NCBI RefSeq assembly: GCF_046533115.1
Contig: NZ_JAJQRC010000004.1
Coordinates: 1 to 64,000 of the forward strand
DNA from: JAIRMO01 sp046533115
Lineage (GTDB): Bacteria > Spirochaetota > Spirochaetia > Treponematales > Breznakiellaceae
Direction of reading: 5' to 3'
DNA length: 64,000 bases
Shown here: one piece after another, positions 33,733 through 41,381 of the stretch
Numbering within the stretch: the first letter of the stretch is position 1
Layout of the letters: each line of letters starts with the position of its first letter
Program-made: the position numbers and the translations under genes
Notes under the pieces: generated by a model
What the model was told of the DNA's origin: nothing
Databases searched by the model: none
What the model saw: the letters and a program-made list of their open reading frames with translations, nothing else

Positions 33733-35801
33733 GGGACCGTTTCCCGGGAATCGGCCTTGGAAAACAGTAGGAGGCCGGTGGAATAAATTGTGTCATCAGG
33801 ACCGGTAAAGGTAAAATGCAAGGTTCCTTTTTTAGGATCCTGCCGCAATTTCAGGAAGACTCGGGAACCGGGACGGATCATAGCGGAAAATTTGAGCCGC
33901 TTGGTCCCGGCCAAGGTTATCCCGGTGGCAAAATACCGGTCGGCAAAGCGCACGGCCAATTCAAGCTGGGCCACCGCGGGGAGTAATTTAAATTCCGGAA
34001 AGTGACCGTCAAAATAATCAAGCTCCAAAGAAAACTCAAACTCCAATGTCACCGAGGTATCGGTCTGATCCAGTACCCGCAGACAGGACAGCCCATGGAT
34101 GGACGGCAAAGCCCCAGGCTCCGTTGCAGGCTCCACCGCTTCCGCGGACTCCGCCGATTCCTGCCGTGCGAACAGGGCCTGGATTTCGTCCCGTTTCTTC
34201 TTCCCCTGGGGATCCATGGGGAAGGCATCGAGATACCGCCAGCGCCGGGGAATCACCACCGGCTCAAAAAATCGTGAAAGATACTCCCGAAAATAGTGGT
34301 TGATTAGATATTTTTCAGTGTTACGGAACTTTTCGATCCCCGCCGGGTTTAGGACCAGGGCCGCCGCCAGATACTGCCGCTTATCCGCCATGGCCAGCAC
34401 CGAGGCATCGGCCACAAGACCGGATTGCAAGAGGCGGTTTTCCACCTCCGGCAGGGAGATCCGTTTTTCCTCAATTTTAACGATTGAGTCGGCCCGTCCC
34501 TGGAGGAAAAAACAGCCGTCGGGAAGGATCTCCGCCAAATCCCCGGTGGTAAACCCTGCAGGGTCCTTGATATAGGGGGACCGGATCACAAGGCAACCCG
34601 ATTCATTAAGGGTTATATGGGCGTTATCAAAGGGGGTCCAGGCAAGGCCGTTCTTGGACTGCCGAAAGGCGATACCGCTGGTTTCGGTACTGCCGTACAC
34701 TTCCAGGGGCCAAAATCCCAGAACCTCGTCGGTTTTCCGCGCCGTATCCGGGTCCAGGACGCCGCCGGAGGTAAAGATCCAGGGGGAACGAAGCCGGAAA
34801 CTCCGCTTTGTTTCCGGTTCCGCGGCCTCCACGGCGCGTTTCAAAAACGCGGGAACCGTGATGATCATATACGTATCGTCGGTTAATGTTTCCAGCTCCT
34901 CAGGATACTTTATCCGGAAACGGCGGAAGGGTACGCCGGCGGTAAAGGGCAAAAGAATAGAAAAAAGAAGCCCGTAAATATGGTGCTGACTGACGGTGGA
35001 ACAGACCTTGCGGCTCAAAAATTCCTCCCCCCATTTTGAGAGGATAAAGGCGTTGTCGATTTCAAATTCCGTCAGCCGCTGCTGCACGACCTTGGGCTTC
35101 CCGGTGGTCCCCGAGGTGTACATCATGAGCACTGTTTCGTCCCGGTTGATGGCCGGGGGTGATTCCGGCGGGACCGGATCGCCGACGGAGGCCAGCAAGG
35201 TGGGAAGGGAAAAGGAATCGGCCATATCCTGATCCGTCAAAACCCCGGTTCCGGATAAGCGGATCTCGGCGATGTACTCCTCCGAAATATTGGCCGTGAG
35301 GAGAATCTGTTTTTTGCATTGGAGCAGGGCGGTAAAGGCGGCCAGAAAAAACCAGCAGTCCTCGGCGTGGAGGATCCACTTTTCCACCCCCTGGGTACCG
35401 ATAAACCGCCGCAGCCGGGCGGTATCTGCAAGAAAATCTCCCCAGGTTTTATAGCTCCCCCCGGTAAAGGTTCCGTCATAGCATAGTATCGTATCAACGG
35501 GACGGGAATCGGGGCTCATCCGCGATAGGGGAACAGCCCGGGGCATTTTTTTATCGACCCTTTTACGAACCATCAATTCACCCCCAAATAATATACCGAT
35601 AAATATATAGGAAATTCCACCATTATATAAAGACCACAGGACATCGGAGGCAAAAAAAACAGTAGCCGCCGCGATTCCCCCGTTTATGATAAAAAAAAGG
35701 CACCAGACCAGAGTTACCTTCCGGCAATAAGCTTCCACCCGTTTTTCCGCCAGGGCCCCCCGGAGGGTCTTATCCCACAAAACCGCAAACCGGAAGATCA
35801 T
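33729..35801 (-). CDS. apeH: Fusion protein: COG4648 C-terminal half, AMP-ligase and ApeI-type dehydratase
   Basis: A 690-aa reading frame with three parts. Residues 1-80 are the C-terminal half of a COG4648 membrane protein (LPPSM-like start, VTLVWCLFFIINGGIAA, WSLYNGGISYIFIG). Residues about 90-530 form an adenylate-forming ligase with MMYTSGTTGKPKV, YGSTETSG and TGDLAE. Residues about 560-690 are a hotdog dehydratase with FDGHFPEFKLLPAVAQLELA. The ligase activates the aryl starter acid; the dehydratase acts on 3-hydroxyacyl-ACP. The true N-terminus is probably at 36145 and the frame is broken by an A10 run at 35983-35992. ATG at 35801 would be an internal start. Confidence 0.85.
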   Translation of the reverse strand: MIFRFAVLWDKTLRGALAEKRVEAYCRKVTLVWCLFFIINGGIAAATVFFASDVLWSLYNGGISYIFIGILFGGELMVRKRVDKKMPRAVPLSRMSPDSRPVDTILCYDGTFTGGSYKTWGDFLADTARLRRFIGTQGVEKWILHAEDCWFFLAAFTALLQCKKQILLTANISEEYIAEIRLSGTGVLTDQDMADSFSLPTLLASVGDPVPPESPPAINRDETVLMMYTSGTTGKPKVVQQRLTEFEIDNAFILSKWGEEFLSRKVCSTVSQHHIYGLLFSILLPFTAGVPFRRFRIKYPEELETLTDDTYMIITVPAFLKRAVEAAEPETKRSFRLRSPWIFTSGGVLDPDTARKTDEVLGFWPLEVYGSTETSGIAFRQSKNGLAWTPFDNAHITLNESGCLVIRSPYIKDPAGFTTGDLAEILPDGCFFLQGRADSIVKIEEKRISLPEVENRLLQSGLVADASVLAMADKRQYLAAALVLNPAGIEKFRNTEKYLINHYFREYLSRFFEPVVIPRRWRYLDAFPMDPQGKKKRDEIQALFARQESAESAEAVEPATEPGALPSIHGLSCLRVLDQTDTSVTLEFEFSLELDYFDGHFPEFKLLPAVAQLELAVRFADRYFATGITLAGTKRLKFSAMIRPGSRVFLKLRQDPKKGTLHFTFTGPDDTIYSTGLLLFSKADSRETVP

Positions 35802-35893
35802 GGACGGCGGGAGCCGGAGTGTAAGGGAAAAGGCAATAAAAAGGGCGCCGTTAATAAATACGGGGTAAAGTTTTAAAAAAAGCGCGGAATTGG

Positions 35894-36145
35894 TTACAAA
35901 ACAGAGGATACCCAGGAGGAGCAGCAGGAGGGAAGCGCCCAGGGACGGTAAGCTCCCGGGCGGTAAGAGAACCCCCGGAGACTTTTTTTTTTCGCCGAAA
36001 CCGATAAAAAATAACCCAGGGCGATGAAACCCACAAACAGCGCCACGACCCGCGGAGGGAGTTTAAAGAAGACCAAACAACAAAACATCACCAGGGGATA
36101 CAGTACCGCCTGGATATACAAAAAAATTTTGGCGCCCTTAACCAT
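35894..36145 (-). CDS. 5' part of the COG4648/AMP-ligase gene, frameshifted at an A10 tract
   Basis: This frame encodes the N-terminal membrane part of the COG4648 protein: IFLYIQAVLYPLVMFCCL, a short loop, then VVALFVGFIALGYFLSV. After the A10 run (35983-35992) its sense is lost (Arg/Ser/Cys-rich, no membrane pattern). In the frame used by the next gene, the residues right after the same run read as a leucine-rich membrane segment (GASLLLLLLGILCF) that leads without a stop into the ligase. One more A, or a -1 slip, would join both. Slippage, phase variation or an assembly error are all possible. Confidence 0.75.
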   Translation of the reverse strand: MVKGAKIFLYIQAVLYPLVMFCCLVFFKLPPRVVALFVGFIALGYFLSVSAKKKSLRGFSYRPGAYRPWALPSCCSSWVSSVL

Positions 36146-36147
36146 GA

Positions 36148-36396
36148 TTATGAAACCTTGATCAGGGGGAAGAGAACATCCACCACATCCTGCAAGGTTT
36201 TAACATTTTTAAACTGGGCCGGCTCGATCTTATCGGTGGTATAATCTTTCATTTTGACAATCAGATCCACCGCATCAATGGAATCAAGGTCAAGATCCGC
36301 TGCCAAAGATGCTTCGGGGGTGATCACGGCGGGTTCAAGATAAAATTCTTGAACCAAAATATCCTTTATGATAACGAAAAGATCGTCCTTGCTCAT
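36148..36396 (-). CDS. apeF: Acyl carrier protein 2 of the APE cluster
   Basis: An 82-aa acyl carrier protein. The phosphopantetheine serine is in LDLDSIDAVDLI (about residue 38). It differs from fatty acid ACP mainly in the C-terminal helix. It overlaps the first ACP gene by ATGA and ends 2 nt before the COG4648 frame. Paired ACPs are a standard part of APE clusters: one carries the starter, the other malonyl units. Assigning E versus F is by gene order only. Confidence 0.88.
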   Translation of the reverse strand: MSKDDLFVIIKDILVQEFYLEPAVITPEASLAADLDLDSIDAVDLIVKMKDYTTDKIEPAQFKNVKTLQDVVDVLFPLIKVS

Positions 36397-36665
36397 AAGG
36401 CCGGACTCCCGGAGCTTGCCTCGCTTATATAGGCGGCCAGCGCATCCACCGATGCGAAATGTTTTTTATTATCCGCGCTTTCCGCGGAAAATTTTACCCC
36501 AAAACGTTTTTTCAGGGCTACCCCCAACTCCAGGGCATCGATGGAATCCAATCCCAATCCCTCACCAAAAATCGGCGCCGAATTGTTGATGTTTTCAGGC
36601 TTTATATCCTCAAGTTCCAGGGCATTGATTATCAATTCTTTTATCTGTAACTTAAGATCGCTCAC
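36393..36665 (-). CDS. apeE: Acyl carrier protein 1 of the APE cluster
   Basis: A 90-aa acyl carrier protein, first gene of the long minus operon. The attachment serine lies in GLGLDSIDALELG (about residue 42). A GGAG-type site precedes the ATG and a consensus promoter lies about 100 nt upstream with the dispersed palindrome in the leader. Must be modified by a phosphopantetheinyl transferase; one is encoded at 27736-28530. Confidence 0.88.
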   Translation of the reverse strand: MSDLKLQIKELIINALELEDIKPENINNSAPIFGEGLGLDSIDALELGVALKKRFGVKFSAESADNKKHFASVDALAAYISEASSGSPAL

Positions 36666-36705
36666 TGCTACTCCTCCACAAAATCAGTATGAATGGATAA
36701 AGCCC

Positions 36706-36743
36706 GTTTCAAAACTCAAGCGGATCTTGAAACAGCCTCAATA
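36706..36743. repeat. Dispersed palindromic repeat, ACP operon leader copy
   Basis: Arms GTTTCAA (36706-36712) and TTGAAAC (36727-36733), then AGCCTCAATA. It lies between the minus-strand promoter at 36757-36785 and the first ACP start, so it is transcribed as part of the leader. Confidence 0.65.
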
Positions 36744-36756
36744 TATATAAAATCTC

Positions 36757-36785
36757 AATATACCTAAAAAAAGAAACAATGTCAA
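36757..36785 (-). promoter_or_regulatory. Consensus promoter for the ACP/APE minus operon
   Basis: On the minus strand TTGACA (36785-36780), a 17-bp spacer and TATATT (36762-36757). The predicted start is about 85 nt upstream of the first ACP gene. Confidence 0.8.
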
Positions 36786-36870
36786 ATGACTTCCTCAAAA
36801 ATTTGACCTGGGGAACGGGTTTTACCGGAAAGGCCTTGGCCGGGGACTTGACCGTATTCGGTACCTTGAA

Positions 36871-36899
36871 TTGACAAAAAAAGGGGACAAATCTATAGT
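36871..36899 (+). promoter_or_regulatory. Consensus promoter for the divergent APE plus operon
   Basis: TTGACA at 36871-36876, a 17-bp spacer, and TATAGT at 36894-36899, about 55 nt before the methyltransferase start. With 36757-36785 it forms a back-to-back promoter pair some 85 bp apart, which would suit joint control of the whole pigment cluster. Confidence 0.8.
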
Positions 36900-36961
36900 A
36901 TTGTTCGGTAAGCGTATGCCAAAACGCAAATTTTTTGTACCAGCTTCATAAAGGCGGTTCC

Positions 36962-38065
36962 ATGGATATACAAAACTATACAATGGATACTATTCGGGCG
37001 GTAGATGCGAAATTTGAGGCCCAAAAAATATGTTTTGCCCCCATAAGTTTTCAGGCGGTCAGAGCCCTGCGGGAATTAGGGGTTTTGCGGAAAATATCCG
37101 ATGCCGGGGATACCGGCTTGACCCGGGAGGAAGCGGCGGCGGCAAGCGGCCTGCCGATATACGGCGTGGGGGTTTTGATTGAAATGGCCCTGGCCCTGGG
37201 GGTGCTTAAACTCCGCGCCGATACCGCCGACGGACCGCCTGAGGAGGAGAAATTTATCCTGGGGAAGATCGGTTGGTTCCTTCTGGAAGACGATATGACC
37301 ATCGCCAATTTTAATTTTGTAAATGATGTGTGTTACCAGGGGGCCTTTAAGCTCAAGGAATCGGTACAGGAGGGTAAGCCCCGGGGGCTTTCCATATTCG
37401 GCGACCGGTGGGCCACGATTTACGATGCCCTCGCTTCCCTCCCCCATCGGGCCCGGGAAAGCTGGTTCAACTTTGATCATTTTTATTCGGATATCGCCTT
37501 CCCCGAAGCCCTCCCGCTGGTATTTGAAACCAAACCCCGCCGTCTCTTTGATATCGGCGGAAATACCGCCAAATGGGCCATTGCCTGCTGTGCTTATGAC
37601 CAGGACGTGGCAGTTACCATCATAGACCTGCCGGAGCAAATCGCGGTGGCCCAAAAAAACGCCGCCGCTTTTGGGACACGGATCTCCTGCTATCCCGGTA
37701 ATATCCTGGACGCCGGAACCGTCCTTCCCCCGGGGGCCGAGGTGATCTGGATGAGCCAGTTTTTGGATTGTTTCTCCCCGGAGCAAATAGGTATCATCAT
37801 GGGGAAGATTCGGGCCGCCGTGTCGCCGGATACGGATGTCTACGTATTGGAACCCCTCTTGGATAAGCAGCGGTTCGAGGCCTCCGCCTATTCCCTCCGG
37901 GCGATATCCCTCTATTTTACCTGCATGGCTAATGGTTCAAGCAAAATGTACTCCTTCGCGGTACTCAATTCGGCGGTGGAAAACGCGGGGTTCAAACTGC
38001 AATCCGCCCGGCACGATCTGGGTTCCAATAACTATTCTCTGCTCCGTTACCGGAAGATCCCATGA
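36962..38065 (+). CDS. SAM-dependent O-methyltransferase of the APE cluster
   Basis: A 367-aa class I methyltransferase of the dimeric O-methyltransferase type. The N-terminal helical part (residues 1-130) is a dimerisation / winged-helix-like domain; the SAM motif is LFDIGGNTAKWA (about residue 190), followed by VTIIDLPEQIAVA and ISCYPGNILD. APE heads usually carry methyl and methoxy groups on the aryl ring, which this enzyme could add. The ATG at 36962 begins MDIQNY. It is the first gene of the plus operon and is coupled to the next by ATGA. Confidence 0.85.
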   Translation: MDIQNYTMDTIRAVDAKFEAQKICFAPISFQAVRALRELGVLRKISDAGDTGLTREEAAAASGLPIYGVGVLIEMALALGVLKLRADTADGPPEEEKFILGKIGWFLLEDDMTIANFNFVNDVCYQGAFKLKESVQEGKPRGLSIFGDRWATIYDALASLPHRARESWFNFDHFYSDIAFPEALPLVFETKPRRLFDIGGNTAKWAIACCAYDQDVAVTIIDLPEQIAVAQKNAAAFGTRISCYPGNILDAGTVLPPGAEVIWMSQFLDCFSPEQIGIIMGKIRAAVSPDTDVYVLEPLLDKQRFEASAYSLRAISLYFTCMANGSSKMYSFAVLNSAVENAGFKLQSARHDLGSNNYSLLRYRKIP

Positions 38066-38739
38066 GCCCGGTATCCCCCCTCTATGTCTCCCGGTTCAGC
38101 GCCTGGGCTCCCGGGCTGGACCGCCTGGAGCTTTGGCAGGAGTGGGCGGCGGACAACCGGGAGATCCCCGGTGCGGGGGAAGGTCCTGCCCTGGAGTTCA
38201 CCGATCCCCTATTCCGCCGCCGCCTGAGCCTGGTAAGCCGGATGACCATTCAGGTACTCCACGATCTCCTTCTCCCGGGGGAAGATCCGAAGATCCTGTT
38301 TTTTTCATTCCGGGGAGAAATTACCCAGCAACTGCGGATCAATCAAGGGCTGATAGAGGAACATACGGTGCGGCCCGCGGTTTTTTCCCTGTCGGTGTTC
38401 AACACCCCGGTGGCCCTGGCCACCATCGCCCTGAACCTGCGGGCAGGCTACACCGCCATATATCCCGGGGAGGGGCGGTTTACGACGGGGCTTTGGGCCG
38501 CGGCGGCCCCGGTATCTGCCGGTGACACGGAACGCATGGTCCTGGTTTATGCCGATGAATCGGCGCCGGAAGAATACGGACCCCTCCGTCCCCGGGAGAA
38601 CGGCTCCCTGGCCCTGGGGGCCATCCTCTCCTCCCGAAACTCGGAGGGCGCCCTTCCCCTGGAAGCGGCGGACGGGACATCCCCGGAGAATTTTTTGCGG
38701 TCCCTGCTACAGCGGGAGGCGCCCTATGGCTCCCCCTGA
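38062..38739 (+). CDS. apeC: Ketosynthase-like chain-length factor (ApeC type)
   Basis: A 225-aa protein matching only the N-terminal half of a ketosynthase (Ketoacyl-synt_2 type). It has the FFSFRGEITQQLRINQGL and FSLSVFNTPVALATIA parts; the second of these takes the place of the active cysteine loop (NTP instead of a TAC-type motif), so it is not catalytic on its own. Such proteins pair with ApeO and set chain length. It lacks the C-terminal histidines, as is normal for this family. ATGA overlap with the methyltransferase. Confidence 0.83.
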   Translation: MSPVSPLYVSRFSAWAPGLDRLELWQEWAADNREIPGAGEGPALEFTDPLFRRRLSLVSRMTIQVLHDLLLPGEDPKILFFSFRGEITQQLRINQGLIEEHTVRPAVFSLSVFNTPVALATIALNLRAGYTAIYPGEGRFTTGLWAAAAPVSAGDTERMVLVYADESAPEEYGPLRPRENGSLALGAILSSRNSEGALPLEAADGTSPENFLRSLLQREAPYGSP

Positions 38740-39532
38740 CATGCCCCCAATTGTTAACCGGCCCCTCTACATCTACCGGGTGGCGGCAAAATGGTTTTCC
38801 TTTTTTATATTCGGTTTAGGTACGCTCTTTCTTGTGGTGGTGGTCTTTCCGGTGTTACGGCTCTGGGTACACCCCCGGGAAAAATTCCGGACCCATGCAC
38901 GGTCTTTTGTTTCCCGATCCTTTCGTTTTTTTACGAAGCTCATGGATCTGTTGGGGATCGTAAAACTGGTAGTGGATGACCGGGAATTTTTCAGGCGGCT
39001 TAATGCAAAAATCGTCGTCGCCAATCATCCATCCCTCCTGGATGTGGTGATGCTCATCTCCCTTATTCCCAACGCGGATTGTATTGTCCGGGGGGCCCTG
39101 TCCCATACCATTGTTCGGGGGGTTATCCGGCAGCTCTACATCCCCAATTCCCTTGATTTTGAGGACCTGATGGCAGCCTGTATCAATTCCCTTAACCAGG
39201 GAAATACCATTATCTTTTTCCCCGAGGGGACCCGTACCCCCCGAACCGGTGAGATTGTTCTAAAAAAAGGGGCTTCCCGTTTGGCCCTGCGTTCCGGGCG
39301 GGGTATTATCCCGATTTATATCGGGGGAAATGACAAATATGGCTTGGGGAAGCGGGACCCCTGGACGGCCTTCAATCACCGGGACAAATACCGGTACCAC
39401 ATCCGGAGGGGAGCGGAACTACTTCCCGAAACCTATGGGGCCATGCCCGCGCCCCGGGCGGTACGGCAATTAACCGAGGATATACGGAATTTTTTTCTAG
39501 CCACCCGTAACCTGCCGGATCAGGGGGATTGA
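38726..39532 (+). CDS. PlsC-type 1-acylglycerol-3-phosphate acyltransferase-like protein (ApeD type)
   Basis: A 268-aa acyltransferase. A membrane segment covers residues about 20-45; the catalytic block is VVANHPSLLDVVML (NHx4D form, about residue 100), followed by FFPEGTRTP (about residue 170). It attaches acyl groups to a glycerol- or lipid-like acceptor in the membrane. The ATG at 38726 has GGGAGG 7 nt upstream and overlaps the apeC end by 14 nt. It closes the plus operon. Confidence 0.87.
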   Translation: MAPPDMPPIVNRPLYIYRVAAKWFSFFIFGLGTLFLVVVVFPVLRLWVHPREKFRTHARSFVSRSFRFFTKLMDLLGIVKLVVDDREFFRRLNAKIVVANHPSLLDVVMLISLIPNADCIVRGALSHTIVRGVIRQLYIPNSLDFEDLMAACINSLNQGNTIIFFPEGTRTPRTGEIVLKKGASRLALRSGRGIIPIYIGGNDKYGLGKRDPWTAFNHRDKYRYHIRRGAELLPETYGAMPAPRAVRQLTEDIRNFFLATRNLPDQGD

Positions 39533-39601
39533 CCGTGATGATAGGCCGGGGCAGGACTTTGTCGTATCCGGAAAAAACGGTCAAAATAGGTTAAAAGGGT
39601 C

Positions 39602-39630
39602 TTGACGGATCAATGACTTTTTTGTATGGT
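39602..39630 (+). promoter_or_regulatory. Promoter for the tRNA-Lys region
   Basis: TTGACG at 39602-39607, a 17-bp spacer and TATGGT at 39625-39630. The transcript would contain the dispersed palindrome (39647-39680), the tRNA-like stretch and tRNA-Lys. Confidence 0.65.
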
Positions 39631-39646
39631 GTATAAACAGTACCGA

Positions 39647-39680
39647 GTTTCAAAACCCGGTTGGTTTTGAAACAGCCTTA
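39647..39680. repeat. Dispersed palindromic repeat, best copy
   Basis: Perfect 11-bp inverted repeat: GTTTCAAAACC (39647-39657) and GGTTTTGAAAC (39663-39673), 5-nt centre, then AGCCTTA. It lies about 10 nt after the predicted transcript start of the tRNA region. Confidence 0.75.
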
Positions 39681-39691
39681 CTAGTCCGAAT

Positions 39692-39762
39692 ATCGGCTAG
39701 ATACTAGTTAACGGCAGCCGGTTTCGAATCCGTAAGCCGCAGGTTTGAACTCTGCCGGCCTT
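39692..39762 (+). other. tRNA-like relic
   Basis: A good T-arm (stem 39739-39743 with 39751-39755, loop TTTGAAC) follows a stretch like an anticodon arm with TTCGAA. The anticodon stem pairs badly and no matching 5' acceptor strand is found. I read it as a decayed tRNA, perhaps of serine or arginine type. It stands on the tRNA-Lys transcript. Confidence 0.35.
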
Positions 39763-39802
39763 GAGGGTTGATAGCGGCGCGGCAGTCTCCGGACGGTGTT
39801 TT

Positions 39803-39875
39803 GGGCCGCTAGCTCAGCTGGTAGAGCAGCAGACTCTTAATCTGCGGGTCGCAGGTTCGATCCCTGCGCGGCTCA
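39803..39875 (+). tRNA. tRNA-Lys (CTT)
   Basis: The full cloverleaf can be drawn: acceptor GGGCCGC / GCGGCTC (one G-U), D-arm AGCTCAGCTGGTAGAGC, anticodon stem GCAGA/TCTGC with loop CTCTTAA (anticodon CTT), T-arm with loop TTCGATC, discriminator A. CCA is not encoded. Its 3' part is duplicated at 40027-40048, the mark of integration at this tRNA. Confidence 0.95.
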
Positions 39876-39882
39876 AAGTTAA
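39861..39882 (+). repeat. Direct repeat 1: attachment site in the tRNA-Lys 3' end
   Basis: A 22-bp exact direct repeat that starts in the T-arm of tRNA-Lys and runs 7 nt past it; the second copy is at 40027-40048. A 14-nt inverted copy of the T-arm region (GCGCAGGGATCGAA) stands at 39906-39919. Typical of site-specific integration by a tyrosine recombinase. Confidence 0.75.
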
Positions 39883-40026
39883 AAGTAATTATGTTTGTAT
39901 ACGGTGCGCAGGGATCGAAGGGTTCGGCCCGCCGACCTGCGGGAGGAAAAGGCGCCAAGGATGGCGCCATCAGGGTCGAACCCCGGCCCGTAGTGAGCAA
40001 AAAGGATGTTTGCGAACGAAGGGCGC
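39883..40026. other. 144-bp segment between the two att copies
   Basis: Contains the inverted T-arm piece (39906-39919) and a 7-bp GC hairpin (39951-39957 with 39962-39968, loop AGGA). No gene. It may be what is left of an element that once lay between the repeats. Confidence 0.45.
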
Positions 40027-40048
40027 TCCCTGCGCGGCTCAAAGTTAA
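40027..40048 (+). repeat. Direct repeat 2: second attachment copy
   Basis: Exact copy of 39861-39882, placed just before the integrase pseudogene. Probably the left end of a second integrated element whose right end has not been identified by a further copy in this window. Confidence 0.7.
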
Positions 40049-40082
40049 TTCCTTATCTGTAAAGAATTAGCAAAAGGTTGAC

Positions 40083-40130
40083 CGTAGCATTTTGAATGGT
40101 TATACTTAAGTGTAGCACTCACTGTAGCAT
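40083..40130 (+). repeat. GTAGCA iterons upstream of the integrase
   Basis: CGTAGCAT (40083-40090), TGTAGCAC (40111-40118) and TGTAGCAT (40123-40130). The same octamers return at 44167-44187 and inverted at 42410-42417. They may be arm-type sites for the recombinase or its excision factor. Confidence 0.45.
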
Positions 40131-40150
40131 GAAGGTGAGAGGTGTTCAAA

Positions 40151-41253
40151 ATGCAGGAAATTACGCGTAATTCTTACAGTATTTACAAGCGGGAAACCGG
40201 TTCCCGGACCATCTGGTATGTCCGTTTTTGGGATGATGAGACTCAATCCTACACCAGTGGTCGTTCTACCGGTCAAACAACCAAAGCCGCCGCAAACCGC
40301 CTTGTATAAAAATGGCTTGCCGAAGGTGTGTCGGTAGCTCAAAAAAAGGACCTGCGAGCAACGAAAAACCGCCTCATCGGGGCTATCGGCAAATACTTGA
40401 AGATTGTGAAGTTATCAGGAAAGGTGAAGCCCACGACGATGGGAAAATCATCAAACTCTTTTATTCCCAGGTAACCAATGCGCAAATGTCATCCGGGGAA
40501 GGTTTTGTCGCCTATCTTTACCGTTTTTGGGATTGGAACGGCCACTACGTTCAGGACAGGCTTGAGCGGGGAGAACGTATCGGCAGGCGGTATGTAGACT
40601 GTTGTAAAACCAGAATAAAGCTCCACATAGAGCCTTATTTTAAGGACATCCTGCTCTGCGATGTGACAACCGTTTTACTGGAACAATTCATGCGTTCTTT
40701 TCCCCGCCGAGATATTGACCCCAAAAATGGCTTTTCAAAAAGTACCATCAACCAGGTAATGAAGGTGATAAAAAAACCACTTAAGGAAGCGGTACGTTTA
40801 AGAATACTCCCCCGGAATCCCGCTGACGGTATTACGATGCTTCGTGAAGACACCCAGGAACGGGGTATTCTTACACCTGCTGAACTGGAAGGATTATTCC
40901 GAATTGAATGGCTTGACGAGCGCAGCAAAATCGCCTCAATTTTGGTCTCCATCTCCGGTTTACGGATAAGCGAAGTTACGGCATTACGGCTTGATGACAT
41001 AGATACCCGGCGAAACACCATTTTTATACGGAATCTGTCTTTCCATGGTTTCCGGCATTTCTTCAACAGCACCATCCGGGGAACGGTATCTGACGACATC
41101 CTGCGGCTCCAGACCGGTCATTTGGATGAGAAGATGACCGACCACTACGACCACATGACCGATGACCGGGGAGAACAACTGCGGAAAGCAGTACAGGCCA
41201 AGATATTGTCATTCATACCGATGGCGACGGGAGAAAAGAAATATAAACTCTGA
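40151..41253 (+). pseudogene. Decayed tyrosine recombinase (integrase)
   Basis: The reading frame from ATG 40151 (YSIYKRETGSRTIWYVRF, an integrase N-terminal arm-binding part) hits TAA at 40307. The same frame continues sensibly as KWLAEGVSVAQKK, then shifts at about 40390-40420 into the frame that runs to 41253. The remaining part has the catalytic Arg in GLRISEVTALR, then after only about 25 residues HGFRH and TGHLDEKMTDHY. Normally some 90 residues lie between these, so the catalytic-lysine hairpin has been deleted. Stop, frameshift and deletion together make it inactive. Confidence 0.85.
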
Positions 41254-41273
41254 AGTGCAACACTTAGCCCTGT

Positions 41274-41315
41274 AGCCCTTGTATGGGGTAGCTATAGCCG
41301 CCCCATACAAGGGCT
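41274..41315. terminator. Long hairpin behind the integrase pseudogene
   Basis: A perfect 15-bp stem (41274-41288 with 41301-41315) and 12-nt loop. On the minus strand it is preceded by T-rich sequence; on the plus strand it is followed by GCAAAAAA. It could be a terminator or the end of a lost insertion element. Confidence 0.5.
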
Positions 41316-41381
41316 GCAAAAAACGGCAAAAACCTTATGATGGTGTTTACCCCAACCTCATCAAAAAGGAGTAATGCCGTT

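Noticed and set aside
39761..40048. Protein frame across tRNA-Lys and the att region
   Set aside because: It overlaps a good tRNA and the duplicated att site and has no coding character.
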